Shown in pieces: positions 49,142 through 63,589 of a stretch of 64,000 nt of DNA. How positions within the stretch are numbered: the first letter of the stretch is position 1; every line of letters starts with the position of its first letter. The translations under genes were made by a program, and so were the position numbers. Origin of the DNA: Lethocerus indicus (Eukaryota; Arthropoda; Insecta; Hemiptera; Belostomatidae); NCBI GenBank assembly GCA_019843655.1, contig JACDQD010000006.1, forward strand, positions 6,998,034-7,062,033, written 5' to 3'. The notes below the pieces were generated by a model. It worked only from the letters and a program-made list of their open reading frames with translations. It had not been told where the DNA came from and ran no database searches.

Positions 49142-52100
49142 TTCCAAGCTTCGAACCCCTCCCTTAGGCTGGATATGATGGCTTTAACCCGTTTCAGGTT
49201 ACGAGGCTCGGCGGTCTTGGATCTGTCTCCCACTCAATAGATGAAAATCGGACTCGATATAGAGATTCCAGCGCGCTAAGAAGAGCAGATATTATTCTGT
49301 AGTTTACATCTAGCCGATATCGTTCTCTAAGGAATGGTTCAACATTTATAATTTATCATTCAACGATGAGAAAAATATCCCATCTATATTTATAACCGAT
49401 ACAATTATAACATAATTACAAGCAATTACTTCGGTTCTAATATTATTTCGGCACCCCGTTTGTTATTTCTATATAAATTATCGTATAAATTAAACGAACA
49501 ATGAAAACAATGATGGTATCTCTTTAAGATTCCAACTCACGTTTAATAGCTCCGAATAATAAACCTCGATTCTAAGTTGGGCCTGGTGGAGCGGCTCCGC
49601 AGATAATAAAGATGTAAGAGTAGAATGGGGTCGGTGAAATAATTGAAAAACTTCTCCTGCAAAGGGGCCAACCCCACGTCAGAATAATCAACGGAACGTA
49701 AGAATTATTGCCTTTTAATTGGGGGTCGGGGAAGTAGTGAGGGGGCGAGTCAAGTTTTAATTATCCGTCGGGGAGGGGGTTTGAACCCACTCAGGCCGGT
49801 AAAACGCTAAAAGCGAGGGGGCGGCAGCTTCCTCCTCAAATGGAGGACAGCGGACGGTCTCAATTTCCGAGCGATTCTCGGCGGTAGAACGAGCCCTTAA
49901 AAATTCACCGGCCATAAACATCCCTAAAGGTAAGAGGACGTCGGGGTCAATTCTGTTCGGCCACCCGTTGGGCCCTGATCCCTTCCATTGTTTTACCGTC
50001 ATTGTTCCCGTTGTCTCAGATTAATCGGTCAATGTTGGAATTAGCGGAAACTCGCCTATTTAATCTCGATTAATTGCCGGGGCTACAAAAGTCGATCAAT
50101 CAACGGTTTTGCCCACCGTGAGGAACTAACAAGCGGATCGATTTTAATTGCACCAAATTAATCATTCATATATTACCAATATCCACCAACGTCATAGTTT
50201 TAAAATTAATGTTCATTATTTGAGGAATATTGAATTGTGAGACCTCGAGTGTAGGCTAAGCATGATAAAATGAAGGAATAAATTCAACACTATTATGTTT
50301 TTACCTGTAGGAACAACGTTGTGAATTGTTAGATTAAATTAAACTTTTTAATATTTTCATACATATAATTCGTTAATATATAATTATTTTTAAAGGGTAT
50401 CTGAAATTCTTAGTACATGTTTTAAATCCGTAGCTCTTTCTCACGAAATATTTTATTGATTCTGGTCATATCTTAAAACATTGAACCAGAAGAGCTTTCA
50501 ACAATGCAGTAATTTTAGTCCTGTAATGCCTTTTCAATATTACAACTGTGTGAAATAAAAAATAAATTTAATAAATTTTAATAAATACAAATGAAATTAC
50601 TGGCGTCGCTAGGCTCATTTCGTCTGTTGGATGCTCTTTCATTGTTTAATTACCTTCTGGTAGATGGACCGCCTCGGGATTAAGCCGGTCTCCGACAATA
50701 CGCCCACTAAACCAATGGAACGTCCCACCGAGGGTGAAATAGAAACTGGGAGAATCGCATTAGGGTTCATCCCTCGACAAGCCTCGCAGTAATTAAGGGA
50801 TATTATTAATTACCTTAAAGACGAATTTAGGGAAGGTACAGAATTCAGGTTACCCTATTAAGGCCAGTCAGATTAGCGCTAAACCCGAAACGTTCTGTAA
50901 ACCTATACTAAATTTTGAGCCGCAACAGTGTAGAGGGCCATATCGAATTTCGCCCATAAAGTCGATTTCGGAACGTTTTTCAGTTTCCATGTCGGCTATC
51001 ATTTTGCCTCGAAATACTTACCGAAAAAAGAAATAAGAGAAGGACGTTCAGATCTGTAGGAAATTCAGATTGAGATCTGCAAACTTGAATTAGAATAGAG
51101 GCCCAGGAAATTTTGACTCTTGCATGTAGGTTTCATTACAGTACTTACTACTTCCACAGATAAAAGGTGCAATTAGGGCGAATCGCGAGTCCGGAAAGAG
51201 GGCAGAATTTTCTCATTTTACTGCATTAGCAGCAATCCTAACTGAGCCAACTGAGAAAACACTAAGCTGGCAATAAAACCGAGAATCCAAGGGGCCATTA
51301 ATAGTTTAAACAATTACGCACTGCTTTATAAAAAAATAGGTTTCCTTCAATTAAAAAAGAATGATATTCCGTACTTCCCCTCGGCTTTGAAAGTTTTAAA
51401 CAGGGCCGTCCTCTGGTGGTGGATAAATGAGCTGATAACCCGAAATAAATATCCGGTCTTAACAAGTAGGCTGTCAAAGTCCCAACTGACAACGGTTTTA
51501 TCTCGCCGGCAATTTTTTATTATTAAAACGCGCAGTTGACAGAAAATATTTCTTCCACCCTATCCCTCCCATTTTTTCTCTTTTTTCGTTCATTTTAAGA
51601 ACATAGAAAAATTATATTCTCAGCGGTAAATAAATTTCTTTAATACAATAAGCTCAAGAGAAAATTGGATTAAAACATCCATTGCATCCAATCTAACTTC
51701 TTACGTGACAGTATAAATTAATTTTGTATATTTGCCAAATTAAATTAATGAATTCTAAATTATATAGTAAAGCCGATAATCGTATTGTAACTTTGATCAC
51801 TCAGGTTAGATTCACGTAAATTTAAAAAGAATATAATGTTGACTGTATCTAATCGACGAATGATTTAAATAGGATTCGCTTTCTGAGATCATAATACAAT
51901 TACCTACAATTTACATAAAACATGAGTTGTTCTCATGAAAAATGAATATACCTGATATTTCCTGACTATTCTAAAGGTTGGGGAGAGGTTCTAAATATAG
52001 AATTAGATAAATTATCACAAATTAACATATTCCAATGAAAAGTGTCCCTAAAAATTCCGTTGAGAAAACAGAAGCCTAAGTTATTTATATGCGAAGTTAA

Positions 52101-53839
52101 ATACAATAAATTCGTTGGAGTCCCCAGGCATTTACCTGACAGTGCAGGGCTGATGAATGGAGTCCAAGAATCTGAAAAATAGCTGCAACTTATAATGTGT
52201 AATGCGGGACCGAGCTCAGGTTAATCATAACAAACTGGGCGCGATTTTTCAGGTCGATGTCCCACACTGATCTAGCCCCCTGCCAGGTACGGGGGCGACT
52301 TAACCCGACTTTCTTCAAAATATATTGCGCCTCGATATACCTCACATAAAATAACGGACCATTTAAATTGTAAGCACCTAAAACCTCATCATTATCAGGC
52401 CAATTAAAATTGGACCGATAAAACTCTACTATTCATTCTATTTCGCTCACAATACCCAACTATCTAAATTCGGTATTCCCAATTGATTTTGTCTTATTTA
52501 CCGACATAACACGATTTCTGGAGAAGTGTTGCTACGATTTATTAAGAAGCGGGCTTTGTGAAGATTAAAAAGGAACTCGGAAAATATATCTGTTTGAATG
52601 AATGAACGCCAGTCATCCTTTGGTAGGGGAAGAAATCTTGTTTTATTTTGGGACCTCGTGTAAAAGTTCAATAGGGCAGCCAGTGGCTCGACCCGGTTCC
52701 TCGATACTGGCCAATCGACTTTTGGCATTCACCCTACAAATATCTGCCCCATTCTCGTCCGAGGAGCACAAAATAGAACGGCTTCAGTACAAGAAATAAC
52801 GATGCCTCAAAGCCGCAGGCAAAATACTTCCTTTTAGGAAAGCCGACAATGTTGATTTGTATAGCCCTTTCAAGAGCCTCCTAATGTATTGCACAAGTGA
52901 TGGAGGAAGGGATGAATAAAATAAGTTAGGATTGTTATTTATGACTCAACATTTATCGAAGGAAAATATTTAACGTTAAAATTGTATCAGTTTCAATTTT
53001 AATGGGTCTTTGATAAAATCAACTATTTTTGAACCCTTCAGTAAATTAGACTCGACAGCTTATAGTTTTCAGTCAAGAAATTTCTAGTTCTTTTTACCTG
53101 TGAAGTAGGAGGGTAACTAAGTATTTCGGAGCTAACAAATATATAGATTAAACAAGCGCCTCAGGAATGTTAGGAGGACTGAAATATTATAAGTGGTATT
53201 GGTTAGAGAGACAAGGATTGGGACTGAGAGGGAAGGAGAGAGGTTTGGTTCTAGTGAATGTGAACGAGGTGGAGTCAACCGGAACTGGGCGCAGCCAACC
53301 ACTAATTAAAGAGACCGTCCCCCGAACAACTACAGCACAACATCCCTTACAAAGTTTAAACTAAGTCCCGTTTCCATAAGCGCACTCGATAAAGGCGCCG
53401 GCGGCACCGCTCAAGACACCATCGCTTGAGTGATTCCCATCTACGCTCGTCTGTTTGTATCTGACAGTGGGGGGCACGTATTTAGGGGACACATTAGGTC
53501 AAGAGAATAGACACAGAAGGGACTGAAATATTGCCAGTCGTAGCACAAAATACAGGCAACATGTTGACGAAGATGCAATTAATACAGAAAAGTAGAAGAA
53601 ACAATATATATTCTTCGAAGAAAATATACAAACAAAACTCAAACAGTTAACTGATAATTGAAGAAACAAATAGCCAACATTATATTCGCTCTGAAACCGA
53701 AACCGGTGTACCAATGGATGAAATCGCGAGTGCAGACCTTTGTAAGACGTTTTATAATTTATCTTGCACCAAAGACAGGTGTAAGCAAAACAATAATGAC
53801 TAAAAGATGCTCCGAATTTCGGAATTAAAGATGTAGGTT

Positions 53840-53875
53840 GTACAAAGTTCAAGGCTTGTGGAGGTAACTTTGTAC
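53840..53875. other. 10-bp perfect inverted repeat
   Basis: GTACAAAGTT (53840-53849) pairs with AACTTTGTAC (53866-53875) around a 16-base loop. No gene or T-rich terminator context is seen. Confidence 0.5.
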
Positions 53876-54945
53876 TTGCTTTAAGCCAAACTTAGCTCTT
53901 TTCCATCCCTTGTTTGAGGGGATTAATTTTGAAGGAAAGTTTCTTTAAGCCCCAGTTAGACTCCTCTTTGTGATGAATGTCAGTGTTTTTATAGTTAAAA
54001 CACATTCATCCGGATGGAATTTACGCATCCATAAGTATCTAGAAGTAACTAGATTACTTGTTTGAATATGTTATAGGGTTTGTATAAATGTTTATTCTGG
54101 AATGTAAAAAAGTATAGTTTATGCAAATAATACTTATAGAGAAGTATACTTTTACTGACGACTAATAATAAATTGTTAAATTATAACATGTAAATGATTT
54201 TTGAGGTTATTCCCTAAAAATGAAGGCATTCAACTTGTCCAGTTTATGGTTCCCATATGGAAATTATTCCGCAGTCCTTAAATTTCAGTCATTAATTAAA
54301 TTGAAATATCCATAGCAAATGGCTTTAAACTTCACAAACTAACATTTTATTCATAGAATCCTGCTGCTTGCAATACAGTTAGGTAATCTTTCACTTAACC
54401 AAACAGTTCAACAACCTAGAGCAAGAATTATTTGTTTTTGTAGAGGGAAAATAGCTCACACCACAGGGTTTAATGGTTCGAAAACTGCGCCTCTAGACAC
54501 TGTCACGTCAATCTAAATATTCCAAAACTTATGATTAATTGTCCTTTACTTTTTTGTTTAATTTCTTTATTCCCCTTCCATTCATCCGTCACACTGTAAT
54601 CAATTCAAATGTGATATAATTATAATTTATTCCGACATTGTTTGCAATATGTTCCATTAACGTCTGTTACAGGACGTTTAGAAAACAAAAAAATATTACC
54701 ATAATTTAGCATCATTGTCTTTCGTGGTTGCTTCTTACCGGTGCCAAGCTCTAATTATTAATACCTTTCCTGAATGTGGGATAGGTTGATGGGGAGTTGG
54801 CGCGAAGAAGTTCTAACCTTCGCCTCGCCCACATACGAAGGCCACTAACACTCAGGTTTTACTGTTCCCGGTTATCTCTTATTGGCGGCCCACTACAACT
54901 CCCCGGGAGTAAATATGAAGACGTGTGAGAGCTTTGGCCGGGACC

Positions 54946-54969
54946 GGGTGGGCGGGGGCGGGGGACGGG
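54946..54969 (+). other. G-quadruplex-prone tract
   Basis: Five runs of three or more G (54946-54948, 54950-54952, 54954-54958, 54960-54964, 54967-54969) are separated by one or two bases. This meets the usual four-run G-quadruplex pattern on the plus strand with very short loops. Confidence 0.8.
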
Positions 54970-54986
54970 AATCGATGCTGATGACT

Positions 54987-55005
54987 GAGAGAGAGAGAGA
55001 GAGAG
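54987..55005. repeat. (GA)n microsatellite
   Basis: A run of 19 bases of alternating G and A, just beside the G-rich tract at 54946-54969 and within a GC-rich patch. Confidence 0.95.
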
Positions 55006-57768
55006 GCCGGTCCGACTGGAAGCTGTAAGGGGCTGTTGAGATAGCGCCTTTGCCAAAATTTCGCCGGGGTATATAATTTTTAAAAAATGGCCACACCCCC
55101 GCCCCAACCCGAAAATCCGAACCCCAACCAACTTTCTCGAAAATATCTGTTTCAATGAGAGCGACGACAATCTCTCCGGAGTCTAAAGAACGGAGATATT
55201 GGACAATATATTCATTCCCCCCTTTTATTTTGGCTCGCTGATTTCTTTGCGATATAGTCTTGTCCATATACTTGTTCGATCAACGTTCTTTCAGAAGCAA
55301 ACATATAAGTATAAAGTAACTTGTCAGAACTGTTACTGTATTTAATAGATGTGGTTGAACAATGAGGAAAGTGATTACTTGATTACTAGCTATGGTCAAA
55401 GGGTCTAATGTACAAGACAGGGCATTAATCTACTTGAACGATTTTCTCGACCGCTGAATATTGACCACTCCGCGATAATGATTAACGCGGATCGGTGCGT
55501 AGGGGCACAACATAAACAGACGTTCCTACCAATTATAAAGTTTCAACCCCGTCGGTCGGGTGAGTTTCCAAATTAAGAGGTGTATTTTGGGTATCGCAGC
55601 CGTTCTCAGATAAATAAATCTTTGTTTGCTCTGTTAATTAGCAAAATTTACACTTTAGCTTTACTCCCGCCACTCCCGCCCCACTTGAATTTCCACCTAA
55701 CTATTCAAACAAACGATATTATCGAATGCATAATTTCAATGTGGCCCATAGCTGGGAGAGTATTGGGCTGAAAATCAGCGCAGCCCCGGTCCGGAATTTC
55801 ATTCGTTTCATCCTCGATTTAGCACCGATGTTTACTCGTTAAGGTAAACGCATTCTCGGAGCGTTCAACTCAAAATCATTTCCATCGATGTCGACTAATG
55901 AGTTGGGACGTAATAGAAGTGAAATTATTTTACACGAAGTGGAATACCAATCAGGGAGTCATTGAGTGTTCTATAGACAATTTGTAAATATGAAATATGT
56001 AAAATATTTATTGTAAAGTTCAACTATTTTTTTTTCGTTCAACAGGAATTAAATATTGGACAGTTCAGATTTTAGGCTTATAGCAATCCTGTACTTTCTG
56101 AGGAAGGTGAAGGGAAAATTTGAGAAAACAAAATTTACCAAAGATAAACAGAAAATATGAAAAAAGTCAGGAAATCAATTACCCGACGATTATATACGCA
56201 GGTTATTTTACTGAATTGTTTGTCATTATTTCTACCCAAAATTCCAATTTTCTGTTTGTATTCGCGCATCTTGAAGTTGGTGTTGTATTACTAAACTCAT
56301 TATCGTAGAATCATTAATTTTATCCCAATCTAAGTCGCCCAACATATTTTCGCTTCATGCGACGAACAATACCCGTTAGCACCGTTGCTTCTGCCACTTA
56401 TTCGTGTTTCTAAATTTCATAGTTTTCTTGCGTCTCCAACTCGACGTGAACACTCCGCGGTATAACAAAAAAGGCGGGAAGTATCTGAACCTGACAGGTG
56501 AATTACTGAGGCCGGCTGGCGGGGTTCAGTAAGTAGGTGATAGCCGATGGCAGGCACCGGTGGTTGATGGAGGGCCCCATTGTTGAGACGGAGCAGGCTA
56601 AGCTAGCCGAACCCCCATCCACACCTGTCATTACCCACGCCTATATAATACAGTATCGGAATTGCAGGATTCTAAAATTTACAGTCCCGAAGACACGACA
56701 CTGTTGACTACTACCTTGTGTTCCTTAAGCCGAATATTAAAAAATTGTTGGCGCTATAATTCAATAAGCTAGTTTAATTACAGAGTGGAAAAGGCTGAAA
56801 ATATGAGCCCCGATTTTAATTTTTAACTTTAATTATTTAAGGTCTTAAACGTTTTAATTTAAATTAAATTATAAAATATATAGTGGTAATGAAGGTGTAT
56901 CCTGGGGGATCGCATCCAAGTGGGGCCAGGAAAGTTATAACTTTCAGCACTAGCCTTAAACCGGCTTTGATAATTTGAAACCTAAGTTCCTAAAACCTTT
57001 TTTTCATCACACTGTACCCGAATATCTTCTACGCTTGCCGGAATCTGCCGTTTATAATTTTTAATTTATCGCCGCCTTTCACGAGCGAGCGGAGCTTGTT
57101 TATGCCGCTAATTTATGCCCCGTTTCGAAGCGAAATGCAAGCCGAAGCCGACAGAATTATCTGTTCGGCGGGCGTACGGCCGATAACGGTCGGCGACCGA
57201 CATCCGCCCCTCCCTGCGGGATGGCTATTTACCATCTCGGCTTATATTTTCGCCACAATTCCAAGAATTCGGAAATTCTCCAAAGTCGTGGTAATTATCC
57301 TATTTCCTACTGAATATAATGAATTTTAACAAATTGCCAATTGCACGATGTTTGACTGTACACAATTTCGTCGTGTACCTAAAAGGTTTGGCTAGAACTA
57401 TAAATTTCATGGCATTTAATTTAGGTGAGTTCACGTATGAAAGTATCAGGAATTATGGTGCTATAGAAGAGTGAAATGCCGCGACTGACACTTTGTATTT
57501 GATTAATTCGTCATCTTATTTTATTCTCACTGTCCCTTGGAGATTAATTCGAGAACAAATTTGCGAATAAGTGAAAGATTGAATAAGCCGAACAAACGTG
57601 GGCGTTTTTCACAGTCAGTCGGTAACGATGAGGCTTTTAAATTAATCCAAATCCTGGACGAAATAAGTTGAAAAGTCGAATTGAAACGGCAGGATGAGGA
57701 ATTGACAAACATTTGAAAAGACGTTCAGGGGTCGCGGAAAGCAAGTTGGTGTCAGCTAAATAATAGCG

Positions 57769-57804
57769 CTCCCTCTCTCTCTTTCTCTCTCTTCCTCTCC
57801 TTCC
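57769..57804. repeat. CT-rich imperfect microsatellite
   Basis: A pyrimidine-only stretch of CT and CTTT steps. The complementary strand is GAGA-rich. Confidence 0.85.
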
Positions 57805-60800
57805 AATTCAGACGGGTCCCGTATTTTCATAAATTGCCATCAATTGGTCATAGAAAATTGAACAATGCGCCTCATTGAAAGATTGAAGCAATTTTCTCTC
57901 CGATTTAAGTTGGGCCCAGATATGAAGATTTTCCGTCGTCCGGGGTTATTATTTAACACTGTTAGTTCAAGATGGTTCAGTTCAGCTTTTGAATCAGAGA
58001 TTTATTGAAGGCAATATATAATACGGCTCAATCATAGAATGGTTAATGACGGGCATGAATCTAATACTTCGTTTCTATTGTTTTCATAGAGAGTACTTTT
58101 TTAAGAATAGTAATTTCAGTAACTGAAACGTTGTATAATACGTTTGTACAGAGTTAATAGTTATTATTAATAAATAAGAAGAAATTGTATGTGCCTGGAA
58201 TCACCCCGACTTGTCAGATTCTTTAGCCGAATAAGGGCTGTTTGAACATTTTTAGGGATTTGAAGAAAGCGCAGAAAAGTACTTATACTTTTCGAGCGCC
58301 GAGTGTTGCTCGGGCTTTAAGTTGATTGGTGTGGTTGGGATGGGAAAGCGTAATAAAAAGTATGGTCTTAGTAATTGAAATGTGCATTTATTAACCCGAG
58401 TACTTACAATAATGAATGCCATGCAATGTTATGTTAACTCTTTAGTAGAGTAACTACAATACCGAGTGAAGGAATTGTAAGTACAATCTTATTTGCATTC
58501 GAACTCAGCAGCCTTCGGTTCGTATGAAAATGTTGACTACACAAAATAAAGACGCTCACGATCGTTTAAAAATAGACTCAAAGCATATTTTGATGTTACA
58601 TATTATTCTTTTTGTCTATGGAAGCTTGAACCCTCGAAATGTTCTAAACCCAGTTCGTCAGGGAACCTGACAAGTGTGAAAATGGGAATTATCGTTGTTC
58701 GTGAAGAAAGAGAGGAAGTAAAACAAGGAAGTGAGGTCGGCGAATGAGAAGCGATTTATTTTTGTTCAGAGACTCGGGGCGAGAGTAGAGGGTTAATAGT
58801 AACTATATATAATCCAGGAAGGGAAGCCCCCATAATACCTCATTTGACCTAAATATCTTTCGGCAAGATCTAATATAGATATAGCCAAGTATCTCTTCGC
58901 TCTATTTCGAAGATGTGCTTTCGATTCGTAATTATACCTTCCATTCCTTGTGTTAATGTCCTCCCTCCCCAACAGGAGGCCCCGGAAATTAAATTACTCA
59001 TGAAATATAACCGTAATTAAGTTATTAAATACCAAACAAACAGTATTTACGCTCGATACTGAAAATATACGTGAGAGACAATGGATAGGTAATTAAAGGA
59101 ACAATAGTAATTGTGAAAATGAGAATAATTTTAGTGCCCACAAAACTTCACTTATCTACAAACATATTTATTCATTATCAGTTATAATCAGGCATTTCTA
59201 ATTTATAAATATTTTAAAGCCTCGCACTAATAACTACTGGACTGAACGTTTCACAGTTGATGAATTGTAGATAAACAATAGACTAGTTTATTTAGTCGGT
59301 TACCTTTTATTGATGCAACAGCTACGCTATTAATGATGAGTGAGATGACGGCGTAGAAATGTACCAGTACCACTTCAAATCACAGCTAAATTTGTTCTGT
59401 AGTTATGGAGAGCAAGTGATAATACCTGTAACAGAGTTTTTTTATATTTTATGAGGATTAGTACAATCACGTCACAATAGTGATATAAAGGATATTTTAA
59501 ATTCACTATTATTTGAAATTAACATTATTCTTGCGGTCTTATCTCCGCTAGTTTAATATATCTGCTGCATAGAGCGATGACATTAGCAAACCTTTAGGAA
59601 TTAAGATATTCTAGCATCTATTGTATACATAGGTAGGTAAATATATTGACAAATTTATCAAAGAAACTTTCAGTATATAAGAGGCGACAGAATAAATTTA
59701 TAAGTTTGAATTTGTCCAGAGTTAGGGCGACGGTGTGAGATGGCGCCTGAAAGAAATTCAATCTAAATTTCGAAAGAGCGAGACAATTGACAAGAAGAAA
59801 TTTTTTTTCCTGATGAGAAAAGTTAAATGAATTCCAATGTGTTTGACAACCGCCCGGCCGGCCGAAGTCGGAGTTTGATGTTCGACCGGATTGGACAGCT
59901 TAATTATTGGTCTGAATATTTAAACCGTGTCGAGGCCGGGAGATTTGACGCCGGCTTAGCGAATAATTGCAGGAAACTGGGCTCCGCACTAAGCCCGCAG
60001 AACAGTCGACAGAGAACTATCGAAGTAGTAGGGGGCATGTAGTTTTAAACAAGCGTGAAATTCCATATCTGATGACCAATATTTCAGTCTTACTCAAATC
60101 CTTAATACCCATTGTATTGAATGAACAAAGACTCATCAAATGCATATTTATGTAGCTCAAATTTGCAATTGAAAGAATGTATAACGTGCAGCACCTTATA
60201 GCTCGATATTCTGCAAATGAAAGTTAAAATTGTAACATATTTTTCAACGCCAGTTTTTGGAGAATATATTATGTATTATTTTTTATAATATCGAAAAATA
60301 CGTTGCACACTTTATCCTGTGCTCCATTGGGAACTATGAGATAATGCTTGATTATAGGAAATTTCGTAATGCGTTCCGACGTTAATTGTTAAGCTGAACT
60401 AGGCAGATCACGTCTCGACTGCTATCTGTTCCAAACACAAATTGTTCGAAGGTCGTCTACCGTTTAACGATTATCTCGCGAGGATTATCTTCGTGGGTAA
60501 CCGAAGCAAAATACTCGGGGCGTGTTAGGGCCTTACTCCTATTCAGAGCGGGGTGTGGGGGCGGATTCCAGCGCCCGCAGATAACGAGAGCTGTTCACCG
60601 ACTCGCTAATGCAGGAAAACACGCGCCGCGAAATAAATGAATAAACAATTACTTTTCCCGCAGAACCAAAAACTTGCTCTCTCTTCCTCCAAAGAGTTGC
60701 GGAGATAATAAAGTTTGCCCCAAGTCCCAACTACTAGATTGTTCACAAAAGGTTTTTCAAAAGGAGGAGTTTACAAAGGACCAGCAGTGTTTTTGGCCCA

Positions 60801-61079
60801 GCGACAGTACAACGTTTTCGCTATTGTCCCTCACTTTTGCGCAGTTTAATATTATTATTTATGCGGCTTATACGGTGCATTGGGCGTTCAATGTGTTTTA
60901 TATCAAAAGCATGTAAAAAAAAAAACACAAATATTCATACAAAATAACAAAGGATAGGGTTCATAAAAAGAATTACTGTTTACTGAATTCTAACTTTTAT
61001 AAATAGATGGACAAAGGAACTACCATTAAAGAGATGTACTTTCAATCTTAAAATAATAACTAATGTTAACAATCTAATT

Positions 61080-61093
61080 TATTATTATTATTA
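61080..61093. repeat. (TTA)n microsatellite
   Basis: About five TTA units in AT-rich spacer. Confidence 0.85.
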
Positions 61094-62072
61094 ATTTATC
61101 GATAACGTAGAAATAAATTTTAAATAAATGAGTGCGAAATATTTAGGTTATTAGGATATAAGCCGCTTTTCTCTCCCTTGTACTCTAACCAGGCCGAATA
61201 AGCAAGAATAAATTTCACTGGAGATAATAGACAAATAATTTTCTGGACCATGCTCTATGAGACAGGCATTTAGTAGGAACCATTTAGTACTTAAAATTGT
61301 ATTAAGAATGCATAAGTATTATTGGATGATGATCATATGTAGACAATTAAGTAATCATTTATACTGCAAAGCAGATACGGACCCTATGCATTGTATGCTT
61401 AATAAACAATTTGAGATATTCCAAAGTGCATGAAATTGCGTTTCCTACTAACGAAAGAAATTTCATATTTTCCATAGTAGATATTTGTCAATTACGACCG
61501 TAAGTTCAATTTTTGAACAATACCAAATAATGAATGAAATTCTTGCACTTTTCAATATAACTGATAATTAAAATTATAGGTCTGAATACTTATTTAAATC
61601 CGGGTAAGTCTGTTTCGTTTTTCCCATTATTGCATAGATAATTGGACTGGCGGAAAAGTTGGAATTCGGTCACCACAATTGAACCAACTTTTAATTAATC
61701 AATTAATTCCGGCTTACCAGTAGTTTGCACTTACAGATAGCTCAAAACCGCACCTCGCCTTGCCCCACTTGGATGGCTCAACCCGAGTAACAAACTCTAA
61801 AGCAATTTGACTCTTCCAAACAGAAAATTCTATATTCTCTGATCACTGTCAACCTGACTAATGTAACGAAGAAGGTTCAATAGTTGCAGAATCTAAGCCG
61901 TGTATTTAAGAATAATAATGATAATTTAAATATACCTCATTTTTCCCCTTGGCACTTTAATACAATCTATCGTGTCATACAAGTGAAATGATGAATAAAA
62001 CAGGTCATTATCATAGTTGTGTAAACAAATCATTAGCATCAAATAATTTTTAACGCGGTCGGTGGTTAATTA

Positions 62073-62101
62073 ATAACAATTAATGTAAAGTAACAATTAA
62101 T
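62073..62101. repeat. 11-bp direct repeat, 18-bp period
   Basis: TAACAATTAAT occurs at 62073-62083 and 62091-62101. Each contains the homeodomain-type core TTAAT or ATTAA. Confidence 0.7.
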
Positions 62102-63589
62102 TTTCTTATATTAATAGTTGTTTTTTCAACCTCTATTGTTTTCCACAATATTAACACAGCGAGGCAGGGTACAAAACACGGTGCCGTAAAATAGTACAAC
62201 GAATATGTCATTCTCAGTCTAGAACTGACCTATACCGTAAATATAGTATTGTAGGTCGAGTTGAGTAGGCTCGAGGAGACGGAGGATATGTAAGAAAATG
62301 CATGAACTATAGGCATAAGTCCTTCTATAGCTTCAAAGCCGGTTGAAAGTGACTACTGATTAAAACTACGTCTTAAGTCCTCGAGTAGGATAAGTCCAAT
62401 CCTCGTCGGGCTCGCCGGCGGTCGGCCCGACTTCCTGAATTTTTTGAAATTTTTCCTTCCGACCGCGTCAAAAATTATGAATCCTGGAACGGAGTTAAGA
62501 CCAGAAAGTAAGGGGAGAGTGATGAAGGGGCCGAGGCCGGGGACCAGTGCCGACTACTAAATAGTATGGCGGCGGGGGGGGTCCCGCTAATGATTTATTG
62601 CTCCTATTTTCTTCCTCCGGCGTTGCCTCGCGCTCCGCAGAAGATAACGAACCAGACCGAGTCCCCGACCTAATAATAGATGATTTCGGGCCGATGATTA
62701 AACGGGCGGAATTATCGATTGCCTCCCCCCAAAGCCGGTTGAATAAATCTCTCTGCGCGATTTATACGTGAACTCGGAGCTCCGGATACGATTGTATCGC
62801 CCGCTGTACGCATAAATGGCGGGCCTGAACTTTCGCCGCTTCCCCATCCATTTTTACGCGTCGACGCGCTAGGTTTTAAAGAAATGTCCGCTATCGGTCC
62901 CCACCTGCCCATTCACATATGGGAGGAACCGCTACAACTGTCCCAACTAGAGGATAAATGCAAGAGAAGATTGTTAAATCTCCGATGTAGTCCTTAAATC
63001 TTTTTTCTATTTATTGGAAATTTGGATTTCAAAGTTGGTGGAGAAACTAGGCGCGTTCAGAAATAATTATTCTATAATATACTGTAATAAAACAGTTCTA
63101 AATGTGTATTTCTTACTGTTCCCAGTATTTAGGTCCTGATGTGTCAGCATTATACTGAGCTGGAACTTGACTCTCGCTGGTCAGTGGCTCTAACTAGGTG
63201 GGCTTCTGAAGCCTTTACCAAATTATTGGCTGGGTGTTACCAGAGCCCATTTGCGGCGGTAGCGTAATGCTTTAATTTCGAGGCCGAATGAGCCGAGAGG
63301 GCGGCGTTATTAAATGTAATGAATTCTGAGAAGCTGAGTCTAATCTCGGGGGCGGTGATGGCGACGGTTGGGCGGCCGGGTCCTCGGCAGGGGCATTAGC
63401 CGCTATCTGTCTCCAGGTGGGCCGGATTAGCAGCGGCAATCGTCCGAATCCTCCGTCTACGACCTGGATATGAACACGGAATTAGGCGGCGCTGCTTACG
63501 GCTAAGCCGAGCGCATCTCAGTATCACATACTGATTAAATAGTGTGGTCGGGAAGCGCGGGACTCTCAGATTTCAATCTGAACGCTCCT

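Larger units (their letters stand above)
44775..54780. other. Non-coding spacer, 44.8-54.8 kb
   Basis: GC-rich patches lie at 45560-45740, 46360-46700, 47140-47430, 49000-49240, 49730-50000 and 53370-53480, in AT-rich DNA. At 48172 a pyrimidine-rich stretch ends in a CCACAG acceptor-like site in front of a plus-strand frame reaching 48410. The frame is otherwise unremarkable and I do not call an exon. Confidence 0.5.
54781..63589. other. Non-coding spacer, 54.8-63.6 kb
   Basis: GC-rich patches occur at 54780-55230 (with the G-quadruplex tract and GA repeat), 57040-57250, 62390-62920 and 63240-63540. The AT-rich stretches between them hold no recognised gene. A pair of oppositely oriented Snail-type E-boxes (GACAGGTG at 56493, CACCTGTC at 56622) lies in a moderately GC-rich segment. 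An 11-base A run follows 60916. Confidence 0.5.

Noticed and set aside
49777..49800. tRNA B box (GGGTTCAAACCC on the minus strand)
   Set aside because: The string is itself near-palindromic, and no A box or cloverleaf is found at the right spacing.
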